Below, piece by piece: positions 21,801 through 33,692 of a stretch of 64,000 bases of DNA. The first letter of the stretch is position 1; each line of letters begins with the position of its first letter. A model generated the notes under the pieces. It saw only the letters and a program-made list of their open reading frames with translations, had not been told where the DNA came from and ran no database searches. This stretch comes from Globodera rostochiensis (Eukaryota; Nematoda; Chromadorea; Rhabditida; Heteroderidae). Made by a program: the position numbers and the translations under genes. The stretch spans positions 5,609,254 through 5,673,253 of the forward strand of contig JAEVLN010000001.1 of NCBI GenBank assembly GCA_018350325.1. Reading direction: 5' to 3'.

Positions 21801-24751
21801 TCAAACGGCATTTTGTGATACAAACAATCAGCCCGGGGGCGGCGGCGGCGGCATTTTGTTGTTGTTCATCGCCGCTTCTGTAAAGTATGAGGGGCTCTTC
21901 GCCACTCGTGCCGCCACTTTCGGCATCCAAAAAAAGGCTTAAAAAAGGCTGTCGGATCAATTGGAACAACAAAAGCTTAGCAAAACCTTTCGGTGGTGAT
22001 CGGATCAAAAGAAAAGAATTGAAATGTGAAGAATATTCTGTGGACGGCGGGCGTTGTGCTTACAGCACCCAATCTACACAATTTGTGTGGGGAAGAACCA
22101 CCAAAAATTGGCCAATTAATGCAAAATTGCCAACTTTTTGAATGCCATAAACTGGAAGGCCACTTCATTCACTCCAAATTTGTCAATTCGCTCCAATTCC
22201 ATCAAAATGTCCCTTTTTGCCACCGGATCAATTGATTTGAATTCGGATTCCTCCACGAGGCGGGGAAAGGCAAAATGGGAAAAGTGCTGGACGACTCGAC
22301 GGGGAAAAGCCGAAACTCTGACAAATGAGTTGTCCGGATGGTGTTAATTGACTCTTTTTCAATAATTAATTACCTCGTCGAGGGCAGTTCGACTTCGATG
22401 GCATTTTGTTTATTTTCAGAAAGTGAAGAAAGGAGACGCCGCGGGCGTGGCACTGACAATGTGTCGCCGCCTCCTTTCTGAATTTGAACATTTGCGCTAT
22501 TTAATGGTCGATGTGTGTAGATTGTTTTGTACGGGTGACAAAAGGTCGTGTTGTTGCCGTTCGGCCTCTTCAAAGGTTAAATTTGGGGCTTCTGCTGGAG
22601 TGTTCTTCAGCTGTGGGAGGGGGGACAACGGCGGCTGTACGTCTTCAACTTGATGGACAGCCGTCGAAGAATGCGGCCGAAGGTCGGGGCGAGGCAGCGG
22701 CGTTTGCTGGGAGGACAGCAGGGAAAGGCCTCCCAAACGGTCGCCGCTCTCCTTACAAATTAGCATAAACCCAAAATGCATTAAGAATATTTTTTGGTAC
22801 TGTCACTGGCACAAAGTTGAAACGGATTTCTATTTTGGCGCAGGGCAGGGGCCATGAGGCGGAAAGTTGCCGCAGGGCATTTAAGGAGTGGCGGATGAGA
22901 CCGGACTGGGACAAATCCCGAAAGCAGAAGCCGTCGAAAGGCGACGGGCGGGGGCCTCCAACCACCTGAAACCAGCAGAATCCCGCGGTGTTTTAACTCA
23001 AGACAACAACAACAAATACCTGGAGGGTAATTGTGTCCGCAAGACTAACCGTCCCCCGAGGGGACGGCACCCACGCGGCCCAGCCAACCCGAACCATTCG
23101 GGCGTCCGACAAAATGTCCCAAAATCAAATGGAATTTAGCAAAAAAAAAGAAGAAAAGTGATCAATCGATCGACGAACATTGCCTTCCATGCGCGAACCG
23201 ATGAGATATTCCAGCAAAAAGACAATGGCTGTCGACGGGTCGGCACTCAAATGCCGAAGTCGGACATTGTTCCAGGCCCAAAATTCTGAAGAACTGAACA
23301 AAACATTGTCGATACATTATTTAAATAAATAAACATACCCAAAATTTGCTGCATCCCTTCGGCCCAATGATTGAGAGCGTCGACGAAAGGGATCGCCGCC
23401 GGCAAAAGAGGAGACGTTGGAATGGAGCAGTACAGAAAGGGGCTCCTCCACAAATCCGGACCCGTTATGTGCGCCAACCTTTCATTGATTGACTTTCTTA
23501 TTAAACAAATTTGATTTTGGGTTTAGATTTATGTAGATTAAATAAGAATGCTCAAAAATATGAAAACAAAAAACGAATTAATTATCCTTGCCTTAAGGCG
23601 CCTCTCCAGCACACGCATTTGATGTGCGGTCGTTACCTGCGGCTGATTCCGCCCATAGCAATGTTCTCGGCTGATCACGTCAAGAATGATCGCATCGGAC
23701 AGATCGGAATGTACCCCGTAGGACAGGGCCAAATTATCCAAAATGAACGTAAATATTGGTGCCGCCGATTGACCGCCGCCGGCTTCATCACAAATTTGGG
23801 GTATCGGTGAGCCGGGACGGAGATGGAACTCGGCGAGTGAGACGGGCGGCTGTTCGGAGGAAAGGCGAAGAGAAGCGACCAGAACGGCGTCGACCCGTTG
23901 AAGATGGGGAACGAGTTGGGCGACAGAGTCGGCGAGCAGCAAATGACGGCACGAACCGGCGAACAGCGGGAGACTGGACTGAGAGAGACTCCGGGAGTTT
24001 AAACTTTAAAGGGAGGGGACCGGTTGGTTGGACCCGTCCCTCAACATTCAGTCCCCTCCTGACTCTGTGCTTTTGCTATTCCCATAACACCGAAAATCGA
24101 ATGAGGGGGGGGGGAAGTTCGAAGCCCACCTCCGCCTGAGGGGGGGGGGGAAGTTCGAAGCCCACCTCCGCCTGAGCTGACCGCCGTCAACGGAAGGAAT
24201 CGAATCCGTCGCAATTTGTGCAACTTCAAACACCGGCATCGTCGTCCAACAGATGGACGCGCCATCTCTGTAAAGATACGGTACTCTCTTCAGTGTGTAC
24301 TGTAGCCCAGAGGAACCTCCCCCCCCCCCTGCCCTTACTTGGTTCCCAATTCCACCACAATAACGGCCCTTTTATGTGCCGAAAGTGCTCGGAAATGGAA
24401 AGAAACATGCAAATTGATGGAGGAGGAACGGCAATTGCATGGAAATTGTTGTTGGGAGCCACAAAAGCGACGAGTACAAAAGTTGTAGAACGACAAATGG
24501 ACGACATAAGCATCGTCGGGGAACTGAATGAGAGATGCAAAATTAGACAAAAACAATTTTTTGACCTGCTTGAAGTTGAGCTCATAGAGTTGCAGAAGGT
24601 AAAGTGAGTCAATTTCGTCCACAAATTGTTCGCTTAAACTTACAACTGGCAGTGTCGTTGACTTTCTGGGGATTGTGATCAAATTGCTTAATAAGGAAAT
24701 GCGCAGCGATTGGACTTACGTCATTTGTTTGTGCCAATGGTCAGTACTCAT
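18841..24751 (-). CDS. nphp-4: nephrocystin-4 orthologue, ciliary transition-zone protein
   Basis: Assembled from many exons, 24751 (MSTDHWHK) down to TGA at 18841. Blocks that align in order with vertebrate NPHP4: ELNFKQFPDDAYVVHLSFYNF and HKRAVIVVELGTK near the N-terminus; FQFMAFKK and RIFFTFQFFSFDP near 22.0-22.2 kb; DECVHVHIWEADSLFVPL (the DVWDGDSLL motif, about 21.7 kb); EEARMRQWAQLK and ATYRALRREGKALALL (about 20.9 kb); a PapD/MSP-like segment LRFQLRNPFPDDC; ALCFDTGTAEEGW then EVAVSVSRPFLSQHFRWF; FEVIVPRGTEG; and the closing LFVEDIQTGTLEEAFAVTV. NPHP4 works with NPHP1 at the ciliary transition zone; in nematodes this means sensory-neuron cilia such as amphids and phasmids. Family identity is firm from the order of motifs. 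Exon edges between about 22.2 and 24.2 kb are uncertain. Confidence 0.85.
20301..20521. mobile_element. hAT-like MITE with exact 8-bp target duplication
   Basis: 221 bp with terminal inverted repeats TAGGGTTGAAGCCGG / TAGGGCTGAAGCCGG (14 of 15 matching), flanked by identical ATTTGAAC at 20293-20300 and 20522-20529. The ends fit the hAT terminal consensus YARNG and 8 bp is the hAT target-site length. The interior consists of about 30-bp GC-rich units (GGTTGGTCCGTCCCCGG...). No transposase is encoded, so it is non-autonomous. It lies in an nphp-4 intron (20252-20529); removing it and one duplication leaves a 49-nt intron, normal for this genome. Confidence 0.88.
24102..24172. repeat. 35/36-bp tandem duplication in nphp-4 intron region
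   Basis: Two near-identical copies (24102-24136 and 24137-24172) of a unit TGAG(G)n AAGTTCGAAGCCCACCTCCGCC, differing only in the length of the G run. A third copy begins with TGAG only. Probably non-coding. Confidence 0.85.
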
Positions 24752-25065
24752 TTTGCTGCAGGAGAAGTGGACGATGGCCGTCGTCTCTGACTTATGCATC
24801 GGCCATTGCAAATTATGAATATGTGCCGAAAAACCATGGCAACCAAAACATAATCCAAAAGGGGCGTTCATTTATGATTTGAATTAACGCCTTTTGAGTT
24901 TGTCAAAAAAGTCTTTGCGCCAAAGGTGACATCTTATCCCCTAGTTTTATGCTAAATAAACGTAAGCGTAAAATGTGACAAAATGTAACGTAAACTTAAA
25001 TAAAATTGTTTTAAATGTTTCTTTTTTAAATGAAATTGTTTAATATTTCCAATTTAGGTGATCTC
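24752..25065. promoter_or_regulatory. divergent promoter region, nphp-4 (-) / sel-1 (+)
   Basis: Only 314 bp separates the two start codons, which point away from each other. An X-box-like motif lies on the nphp-4 side. An AATTTAG acceptor ending at 25057 precedes the sel-1 ATG by 8 nt and may be a trans-splice site; CCTGCAG precedes the nphp-4 ATG by 4 nt on the minus strand. Confidence 0.6.
24830..24843 (+). promoter_or_regulatory. X-box-like motif (RFX/DAF-19 site)
   Basis: AAAACCATGGCAAC matches the nematode X-box consensus RYYNYYWWRRNRAC at 12 of 14 positions, with a perfect right half-site (GGCAAC) and centre (AT). It lies 79 bp upstream of the nphp-4 ATG, within the usual range for ciliary gene X-boxes. 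Binding is inferred. Confidence 0.6.
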
Positions 25066-28000
25066 ATGTCAGCACGCGCTATATTAAAAATTCTGGTAAT
25101 TCTGTTCCTCATTGCTTATGAACTTCCGACAACACATTCAACTGGAGAAGGCGGAAGGAATTCGAATGAGGATGAAAGTGATGATGAGGAGCCGTTGGTG
25201 AAGCGGAATAGGGAGGACGATGTCGTCCTTTTAAGCGCGGATGGGGAGACCGATGTCGAGAGGCAATCGCCCGGTCCGAATTCTGATTTTTTTTTCTAGC
25301 GGGCTGATCACGAACTTTATAAAAGCTAAATAGATTTTTAAAAAAAAGATTTGATGATGTCAATTTCGTGATCAGAGCTCCACGAAAACCCCTTTGGTTC
25401 AAGTTTCTAAAAAAGGGAGCAAAATTCACCAAATTTTTTAGCATTTTCAAAAGACCGATAGACAAAATTAATAAAGCAAATTGATTTATTTTTTTCCTGT
25501 GTATTCTTGTGAAATTTAGCTGTTGAATTGTCGGGCGAATTCATTAATGAGAAGGAAGAAAAGGTGCAAAACACGGACAATTCCGGGGAGGTGGAAGGCT
25601 TCGAAGAACTTATTCCCGAAAAACGAAAATGGTCGGTCATTCTCGAGGAGGGCGGGGCGGTAATTGCAATTTCTTTTAGGGAATACGACGCCAAAGCCGT
25701 GGCCCTTTTCAATGGGGCAATGAACATTCTCAGCAAACGGCGATGGTCCGACACAATTCAGCGCGACATTAGGACGGCTTACATGGACCTCGAGGAGTCC
25801 GCGCAGTTGGGACATTTAGACGCTATGAAAATTTTGGGTACAAAAGAGACAACAAAACTTTTAGTGACTTTCTTTTGGGAAATTTTTCCGTTCTCTTGTA
25901 ATATTTTCCCATTCGCGCGTAATGTTTTCATTTTAGTTTTAAAAAACGTACTTTTTTATTTATTTTTATTTTTGCTTCGGCCTCTTTCTTTTCCCGTTGT
26001 TTTGTTCAAAGTTTGCGTCCCAATTTCTAGGCTTTTCCTACCTTTTTGGCGACTACCGGTGGAGCATCGACGAGGCAAAGGCAATTTTTGAGAAATTGGC
26101 CGAATTGGGCTCTCCGAATGCGCATTTGGGCCTCGGTTTTTTGTATTCGTCGGGTGCCGGAATGGCCGAACCGAATCCGGCACTTGGCTTTCTCCACTAC
26201 ACTTTTGCTGCTCTTGGTGGAAATCCGCTTGCCCAAATGGCGTTGGTAAGAATTTTGAATTTAAATTTTAGGGATTTTAAACTCTTTTTTTTAGGGCTAT
26301 CGCTTTGCAAACGGAGTGGGAACAAAGCAAAACTGCGAAACGGCGTGAGAATAGTACAAATAAATAATTTGAGTCATTTATTCTATTAAAATTTGTCCGA
26401 TATTCGATTATTTTTTCAGGTTGACGTGGTATAAAAAAGTTGCTGAACGTGTGGCTTCCCAGGTGAAATTGACTGGAACTCCGTCCATTCAACGCATTCG
26501 AATTCCCGACGAGTTGGTGTGTGTGTTACTCTCGAATTTTGTTTTGCATAAATTAACGATTAATTAGGAGTCTTCATCGATAACGGGCACTTTGCTGGAC
26601 AACAACGTCTTTTCCTATTACAAATACCTTGCGGAAACTGGAGACATGCAAGCGATTGTGAGTTGTTCTGTTGGTATCGAATCTTTTAATTGGTTTAAAT
26701 TATACCAATTTTTATTCAATTTTATGACTTCTGAAGGTTTAGCTCGGACTGGCCCAACTTTATCTGACGGGCGGAAAGGGCGTGGCCATGGATTTGGTAA
26801 TGGCACGAATAAAATACCCTCCCAAATGCCATCTTTTGCTTAAGAATTCGGCAGCTAAGTATTTTACAATTGCGTCCGAGGCGGGCAGCAGCCAGGCGAA
26901 TGGATTTTTGGGCAAAATGTTTTTGGAGGGGACGCCCGCAACGCCGCAGAACAACATCACCGCCTTCCAGTTCTTCAAGAAGGCGGCGGACAAAGTTCGT
27001 GCGGGGCCAACGTTTATAGTTCTTTTTCGAGATTCTCAATCGAAATCTCGGTGTCTGTCGATCGAGATTTTTAGATTTTCGGTAAAAATCTCGATCGGTC
27101 CTCAAGACCGATCTCTAATGAGTTCCATTTCATTTTCTTTGAGTTTAGGGCAATTCCATAGGACAAGCTGGTCTCGGGATGATGTTCCTCTACGGCTACG
27201 GTGTGAAGCAGGAGACACAGAAGGCGCTGAAGCTGTTTGCACTTGCGGGTGAGCAAGGCTCGGCGGATGCGCAGTTGCACTTGGGGCAGATGTATTACCA
27301 GGGATTGGGTGTCAAAAGGTGCCAACTTTAGAGAATTCTGTGTGAATTTTGAGTCTTTTCCAGGGATTTCAAGCAGGCATTGAAGTACTTTCAGTTGGCG
27401 TCACAATCGGGTCATATTCTGGCCATTTATAATCTGGCCCAGATGCATGCCAAGGGCACCGGAGTGCTGCGGAACTGTCGCGTGGCGGTCGCTCTGTACA
27501 AAAATGTGGCGGAGAGGGGCCGTTGGGGCGGACGCTTTATGGACGCGTATTTGCGTTTCCAAAACGGTGGCGCGGTGGACGAGGCAGCGTTTCGCTATTT
27601 GTTTCTGGCCGAGTTTGGCTACGAGGCTGCCCAGACAAACTTCGCCTTTTTGGTAGACCGGGAGGACACGCAGCTGTTCGGAAGCGAGGAGGCGTACCGG
27701 AGGGCGTTCATGAACTGGCTGAGGGCGGCTAACCAGGACTACCCGGTGGCCCGTGTCAAGTTGGGCGACTACAAATACTACGGACTCGGCAGCGAGCCGA
27801 GCATGGAAGAAGCGGCAGAGCATTATAAATTAGCCGCCACTTCTCACCAGAGCGCGCAGGCGATGTTCAACCTGGGATACATGCATCAGCACGGGCTGGG
27901 CGTACAAAAGGACCTGCACTTGGCCAAACGCTACTACGACCTGGCTGCCGAGACGAGCACCGAAGCGGTGTGGCCGGTATCGATGGCATTGATGAAGCTA

Positions 28001-28335
28001 CGCGCGGAGTTTCTGCTTGAATACCTCTTAATAGTTTGTTGTTTCTGTCCGGTGATGGCCCACAGAGCCCAAATGGTTTCCAAAAACTCGTGTTTTGGTT
28101 CAGGGAAAATGATCATGAAATGGGACATCACTTCTCCCGATCACTCTTTTTTGGTAAAAATTAAATTTAGACTTTCTCTAACCGAACTCCGTCGCTGGAT
28201 CTGCTGGACACCGTATTGGGCCCCGACTGGGACCTGTACTTGATGAGTCTGATCCTCGGTCTGATCGTATGGCTGGCCTATTGCTACTTCAGGAACAGAC
28301 AAAACGGCGGCAGAGACGGAGGAGAACAGCATTGA
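25066..28335 (+). CDS. sel-1: SEL-1/SEL1L, ERAD adaptor with Sel1 repeats
   Basis: Start MSARAILKILVILFLIAYE at 25066 gives a signal peptide, 8 nt after an acceptor-like AG. An acidic linker follows (EDESDDEEPLVKR), then repeated Sel1-type TPR units in successive exons, e.g. ANGVGTKQNCETALTWYKK, EGTPATPQNNITAFQFFKKAAD, YGYGVKQETQKALKLFALA, QGLGVKRDFKQALKYFQLA, KGTGVLRNCRVAVALYKNVA, HGLGVQKDLHLAKRYYDLAAE. A single transmembrane helix (DLYLMSLILGLIVWLAYCYF) and short tail end at TGA 28333-28335. The region before the TM (LLDTVLGPDWDLYLM) is the classic SEL1L signature. SEL1L recruits misfolded glycoproteins to the HRD1 ubiquitin ligase; C. elegans sel-1 also tunes LIN-12/Notch. Introns fall between most repeat units. 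Exon 1/2 joining near 25270-25520 is approximate. Confidence 0.95.
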
Positions 28336-28588
28336 TTTATTATGAAAGCGCAAAAGCGATGTTATTTCTGTGATTTGTATTCCCTTCACACCAAAAAAAA
28401 TGCTCTCATCTCGAGCAAATTGTTGAGATTTTTTTATTTGGTATTTATTTGTGTGACCAAATGTATAATTATTATCCGACTTTTTAAGAAACAAAGGTTT
28501 ATGAGTATGTTCTCATTTTTACTTCTTATTATCTTTTTTTTTTGAAAATAATCTCTTTTCCATCAAAAAATCAAAGTAAGGCCAAAGG

Positions 28589-30629
28589 ATGTTCGAGCGG
28601 TTTTTGTCACAATTGTCGTTGCAAAGCGTAAAAGTTGTCCAAATTCGGACGAAGGCGAACACCGTAAATTTCTTCCGGCGTCGAACCGGCGAAGTTTTGT
28701 GGAAGACGGTGACGCAGGTGTCCATGGGAGGGATGAAGCGGGGCAGGTCACGCACCCGGCAGGCAATCCGACCGCTGCCCCAATTCTACAAAGTCGGCAT
28801 GCTCAAGTCGAGTGAGTCCAACCCGTCATGCTTACAAATTAGCACATTTCAATATGTTTTTAAACTGAAATAAATTGGTCTTTCTGCTTTGAGCTGTGTT
28901 TGTTGGTTGGGGAGGGGGTGGGGTTTTGTGTGTGTTTCATGATCTTTTGGTGTTCTTTAGGTCCTTTGCGGGTCCGTTACCCCGGTCTGAACGCGTCCAT
29001 TGACCATGAAGATACTGCCGGTTTGGCCAAGTTGCCATTTTATATGGAGGAACAGTCACAGCAGGAAAGGGAGGACGTGTTGCGCTTTGTGGGGACGCAA
29101 GTGGCAAAGAAAGTCATGAAGAGGCGCGGTATGCGGAAGGAGCGCGTCACTCCGCTTGAGAGGGGCTTCAGCGGGGGCACTTACATGGGACAACGCATGG
29201 GACCGCCCCCGGACATGGACGGGACCAGCATGGCCGACTTCGAATGCATCTGTCTCTTTGTACGTCTTGCGGAAGTCGGACCCTGAATCTATACCCCCCC
29301 CCCTTCCTCCTTTAAGACCGATCGGACCACCGAAATGCATCCGATCCGGGGCCGAGTCTTTGAGACGAGGGCACTCGTTTTTGTCGGCAACGGGAACAAA
29401 GTGGGCGGTGAGTTGAAAGGGCAAAATTAACGATGACATGGCGATGCGATGATTAAGGCTATGCATTGGGAAGAGCAAGCGGTTTCAAAGTCAACTTGGC
29501 GATTGCCCGTGCCGTAAAAATGGCGTCGCGTTCACTTTTTCACATTGAATTGCATGAGGACAGAACCGTTTACCAGGTTCCCTCCGGGGGCCCTACACGT
29601 TTAAAATTGTTTTTTAAATAAAAAAATTAAGGATTTTTTTTCGGAGTGCCGAAATTCGCGCATTTTTGTGCAACGCCAAGTGGAAGGGTTTGGCCTTCGC
29701 GCCCACCCGAGATTGATGAAGATTTGTGAGGTGATTTGCTGCTTATTGAAATGAAATCGATTCGGGGAATTTTCAGTCAGAATTAATTATGGAAGTGATA
29801 ATTGATGCTAATGCTTCTTCTTCAGCTGTTGGGCATCAAAGACCTTTTGGCCTTCGTCCATGGAAGCACCCAAAATTACATTGCACTCACCCACGCCTTC
29901 GTCACCGGCCTGCTCAACCAGGAGACGCACCAACGATTGGCCGACCGCACTCGACTTCACGTGGTCGAACTGTCTCCGAATCGTCAATACTTTCCACAAA
30001 TTGTCGCATCGCCGCTGAACACGCCCGTTAAAGAAGACAACGAAGTTGAGACAAAAGAGGTGAACGACAGAAAGAAGCCAATTACAAAAATATGGGCATT
30101 CACTTTTCATTGATTTAGCGCATGAAACTGGACGATTATTACGGTGAAGGCCGTTTTCCATTTAAAAAGGCGAGGAGGAAGCCTTTCTGGGCCGAAAGTC
30201 AGGGCCATCTTCACGCCGAGTGGAAGAAGCACCCGTACAGAAACATGGAAAAGGTGGGCGATGGAGGGACATTTTTGCGTTTGGGGCTCCGGGGGTTCCA
30301 TTCCAAATAAAGATTGTACTTAGAGATGCCGAGACCCAAAATTTTGCCAAGTCGGTCCCCTCATCCAACAAAGATCCCCAAATCATCCCGGCTGGCCGCT
30401 GGGCCATAATTGTCCGGTTTCTCTTTAGAAAATTATTCGAATGCTCGCTGACGGAGTGGTGAAGCGATGGACGCGAAAGGAACGGTACCGATGGGCCCAG
30501 CGGGAGTTTGAGTTGGTGGCGAGCGGACAGAAGCCGATGCCTTTGGGGCTTGGCTTGACTCACGTGGAGCCGCCGGAGGGGGAAGAAAAATTGATCGGAT
30601 TTCCCGTCCGCTCAACAAATAGCGATTGA
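28589..30629 (+). CDS. mrps-5: mitochondrial small-subunit ribosomal protein uS5m
   Basis: ATG at 28589 opens MFERFLSQLSLQSVKVVQIR, a basic amphipathic presequence. Exons follow with RVRYPGLNASIDHED, GFSGGTYMGQRMGPPPD, ETRALVFVGNGNKVGGYALGRASGFKVN (the S5 glycine-rich core, about 29365-29500), RQVEGFGLRAHPRLMKIC, LLGIKDLLAFVHGS, FVTGLLNQETHQRLADRTRLHVVE and KARRKPFWAES. The last exon begins after TTTCTCTTTAG at about 30430 and ends with TGA at 30627-30629. These match animal MRPS5, which sits at the mRNA entry/decoding side of the mitoribosome. The gene lies 253 nt downstream of sel-1 on the same strand. Exon junctions near 29270-29330 and 29580-29650 are approximate. Confidence 0.92.
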
Positions 30630-30797
30630 TTGTTTCATTTCTCCAATTTTCATTAAATTGTTTGTTTATCATCTCCCATACAAATTAGAAAGGTGGCGCT
30701 GGACTGTTTGGGATTGTTGATTGACCCCAACGGCGGATGGTTACGGTAATTTGGTTTCTTATTATATTGGTTTGTCTGTCATCTCCAGGCTGCTTGT

Positions 30798-31362
30798 TCA
30801 TCTCCGACCCACCGGAATCCGGTCTTTCATCATCAGTACCTGTGCAGTTACAATTTCAAATTGTTGAATCCCCAAGCCCTCCGCCCTCCCCGTGCCGTTC
30901 ACCTTCATCAATTTCATCGCTGGAGCCCTCTTTAGAAATCGTTGCGACGCGTTCGCCTCCTCAACGAGTGCCGGTCGTCCAATTTTGGGCTGAAAAGAAT
31001 CTGAAATGAACGAAGGGACCCTTTTTTTGTTAAGCGTAGCTTCGGGCCAACCAATTTGGCCTTCCAAATAACAGTCGGGGAACCGGATGCTCATTTCGTC
31101 CAGACAGAAGCCGTCATTCTGGCAAATGCCCGCAATCACTTTGCAGGACACTGAGAGGGGGGGGATTATAAAGCAGGGGGTTTTATGAATAAATTTAAAT
31201 ATGATTGAGAAAAAGGGGGTTAAGCAAATTGAGTGAGAAACGGACGATCGAATGGAGAAGGAACTCACGGAGGAATTTCGGTTTGGCCTCAGTCAACAAA
31301 ATCTGTGATGAAACAATCGCCAGAAGCATCGTGCAAGCAAAAGAAAATGCCGGGTGCGTCAT
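30798..31362 (-). CDS. small secreted cysteine-containing protein, unknown family
   Basis: ATG at 31362 opens MTHPAFSFACTMLLAIVSSQ, a convincing signal peptide cut near TEA. A GT donor at 31267-31268 (GTGAGT on the minus strand) joins in phase to an exon after a CTCTCAG acceptor (about 31152), giving SCKVIAGICQNDGFCLDEMS and ...FPDCYLEGQIGWPEAT, four cysteines in a short span. The frame stays open to a stop at 30798, but the tail after about 31030 is low in recognisable features and may belong to UTR or a missed exon. No family was recognised. In a plant parasite such a protein would be an effector candidate, which is speculation without expression data. Confidence 0.55.
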
Positions 31363-33692
31363 GTTAATTTTGCTTGTGGCCAGAGAGGGTTCGAGTTTCA
31401 GTGGGAAGAGGCACAAATGAACCCCTCGGGGGTGGGGAGGGGGAAAGGCGCAAATGGAGGGGGGGGGGGGGGGTGTGACATTTCGTTGTGGTTGGGGCCT
31501 TCGGGCACTGCCCCCGTGGCACTCAGCCATCCGTCAGCCACCGCCCACGGGGATCATCAATCCGGCCATCCTCTCCAATTTGTGTCCGGCCAACTTTTTC
31601 GGCTCCCCGTTCGCTTCATTACTCGCTGAGGCCCAACGCGGACACAAACAGCCAATTTGCGCTCCAAAATTCATAATGTAGATTTGGAAATGATGTTGAG
31701 ACAAAAAGAAATACTTAAACAAACTAATTAACGCAACAAAATGCCATATTAAAAACATTCGGACCGGTGGGCATAGGGGGCAACTAATTGGGGAGGCGGA
31801 GGGAGGGGGCGATGGGGAAATTCAATGCCAACCTCAGCTGGTGGAACAACGTCTAGAAGAAGTGTTTTGCGTCAACTCTGGCTTGGGGACAGGGGGGGGG
31901 GGCGGTGGCTAAGGCACATCCAGACCAGACAAAACAAAGTTTCTTTTTCTGATTTTGCCATCATCCCAAACATTTAAGCATTCTCATTATGCTTTCGGGT
32001 CGCAAAAACTGCAGTAAATGCGGGGGAGGGGGAGGGGAGGGGGCAAAAACTGCATTGAACAAAATGTGTGGGAAAGTTGTTGGGAATTGGTGGGCTTAGA
32101 CGGGGCGGGGGGAGAGGGGGGGGGGGGTGGACGGTTACGGTTTGCGGGAGTGAATTGGTTGGTCACCGTCCGTCGTTGCAACGGGCGACGGGGGGGGGGG
32201 GAGGCAATGTTATATTGTCGCTGCAGGGCAAGAAGCTTTTTTACCTCGTGATTCTGCAAACATAATTATTCCAGAATATGGGGAAAGTTGGCGGGGTGAC
32301 ACCCAACAGCGACTGATGAGCGAATAAATCCATGTGAATGCCATGCAATTGAGCGGACGTTTTGCGTTCCTCTTAAACGATTGCTCCAACACATCCAATC
32401 CCATCCATTAATCGGTTAATCGGTGTCCTCCCCCCTCTATTAACCTTCGGCCTTTTCATTTCCGGACCCCCCCCCATCGCCCCTCCTCCCGTTTGATCAC
32501 CCCCCCCCCCCCTCTCCTACACGCCATTCTCATTCCCACGCTTTATCCCCCCACCTCGGCTCTCGTTCAACCATCTTCCCCCCCCCCCCGGGTGACCGTC
32601 GGAAGGATCTCTCCATTCCCACTTTTGATCGGTGGAGCGAACTGAATAGGCGGCACCAGCCCACAACTTTTGCACAATCCGTCGGGGATTCTTCCGTTAT
32701 GAAGTTACTTTTTCCGGAGAAAGCACACATTTTGCTGAAAGGTCGCGGCGGGCGAACGGACGGGACGGACTTAAGTACTGTTAGTACAACTACAAATGCT
32801 TGTGCCATGCTTTCATTTTGAACGTATATTTTGTCGCTTTTAATCGCTGGTGATCAATTCCAAAACTTATTGGGGAATCCAAACTATAATAATAATTATA
32901 ATAATAATAATCAGTTAATAGATTTAAACTTTCACTGTCAATTTATCTTCAGCATCCGACCCATCTGTACCATCACTGAACTACAGCTCAAACTCCCGCA
33001 ATCCCCCCCCCCCGGGGGATGAAAAAGATGGCAAAAGTGAACGAAAACAGCGACCCCCCCCCCACCCTGCGCCTTTCCCCGCACCACTCCAACCACCAAA
33101 AATCCGTATCGGATTTCACTGGACGGCCGGCGGTTTCCCTTTGATCTGAGGAAGTGCCCAAGGCGGCGGACCCTTTGAAAGGCTCGGCTTCCCTATTCCT
33201 TAATATCATCATAAATGTCAAACATTTGTTTGTGGCTGGCATTAAGATAACCCAATGAATGGGTGGGTTTCCTCTGATTCTGTGTATTCACATCCATCCG
33301 AATTCCCCGCGTCCGTCCATCGCACTAGCAGCAGTTTGTCACCGAATCTTTGAGAGATTGATGCATGCCGCGGCCTTTGACCGCCGGGAGGGGGGGGGGG
33401 GCCAAGGGATCTTTTACACAGGCCACGGCAAGAGGAAGCCCTTTGGGTCCAATTAACAACGCCGGGAGGGTCCCCAAAAACGGGAGGGTTACAAATGCAG
33501 TGACATTTCGGGCTACCGAACATTCGAACTCCCCCGCCCGCCACAGCGCCTAGGGCGACTAAATTATTGCTCCGGTATTTTGGGGACTCACATTTCCTCC
33601 CTCCCATTTATTCTTTGCAAAGTTTCCTATTTTTTACAGCTAAAGTGCCTGCCGTAAATCATTCGCTTACACTTTTCTAGCTTTTTTCCACA
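31363..33692. other. 2.3-kb intergenic region rich in G and C runs
   Basis: No conserved coding region found on either strand. Open frames here are driven by homopolymer runs (near 31460, 31900, 32110, 32190, 32500, 32580, 33005, 33055, 33390). The right end should contain the promoter of the TGF-beta gene. Confidence 0.5.

Noticed and set aside
30665..31009. A plus-strand exon (VALDCLGLLIDPNGGW) and a downstream open frame with a hydrophobic start, 3' of mrps-5
   Set aside because: The mrps-5 frame closes at 30629, phases do not join well, and the region is antisense to the secreted-protein gene. It could be a missed exon but cannot be supported.
33242..33607. A minus-strand frame of 121 codons upstream of the TGF-beta gene
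   Set aside because: No recognisable domain; overlaps a G run and a likely promoter.
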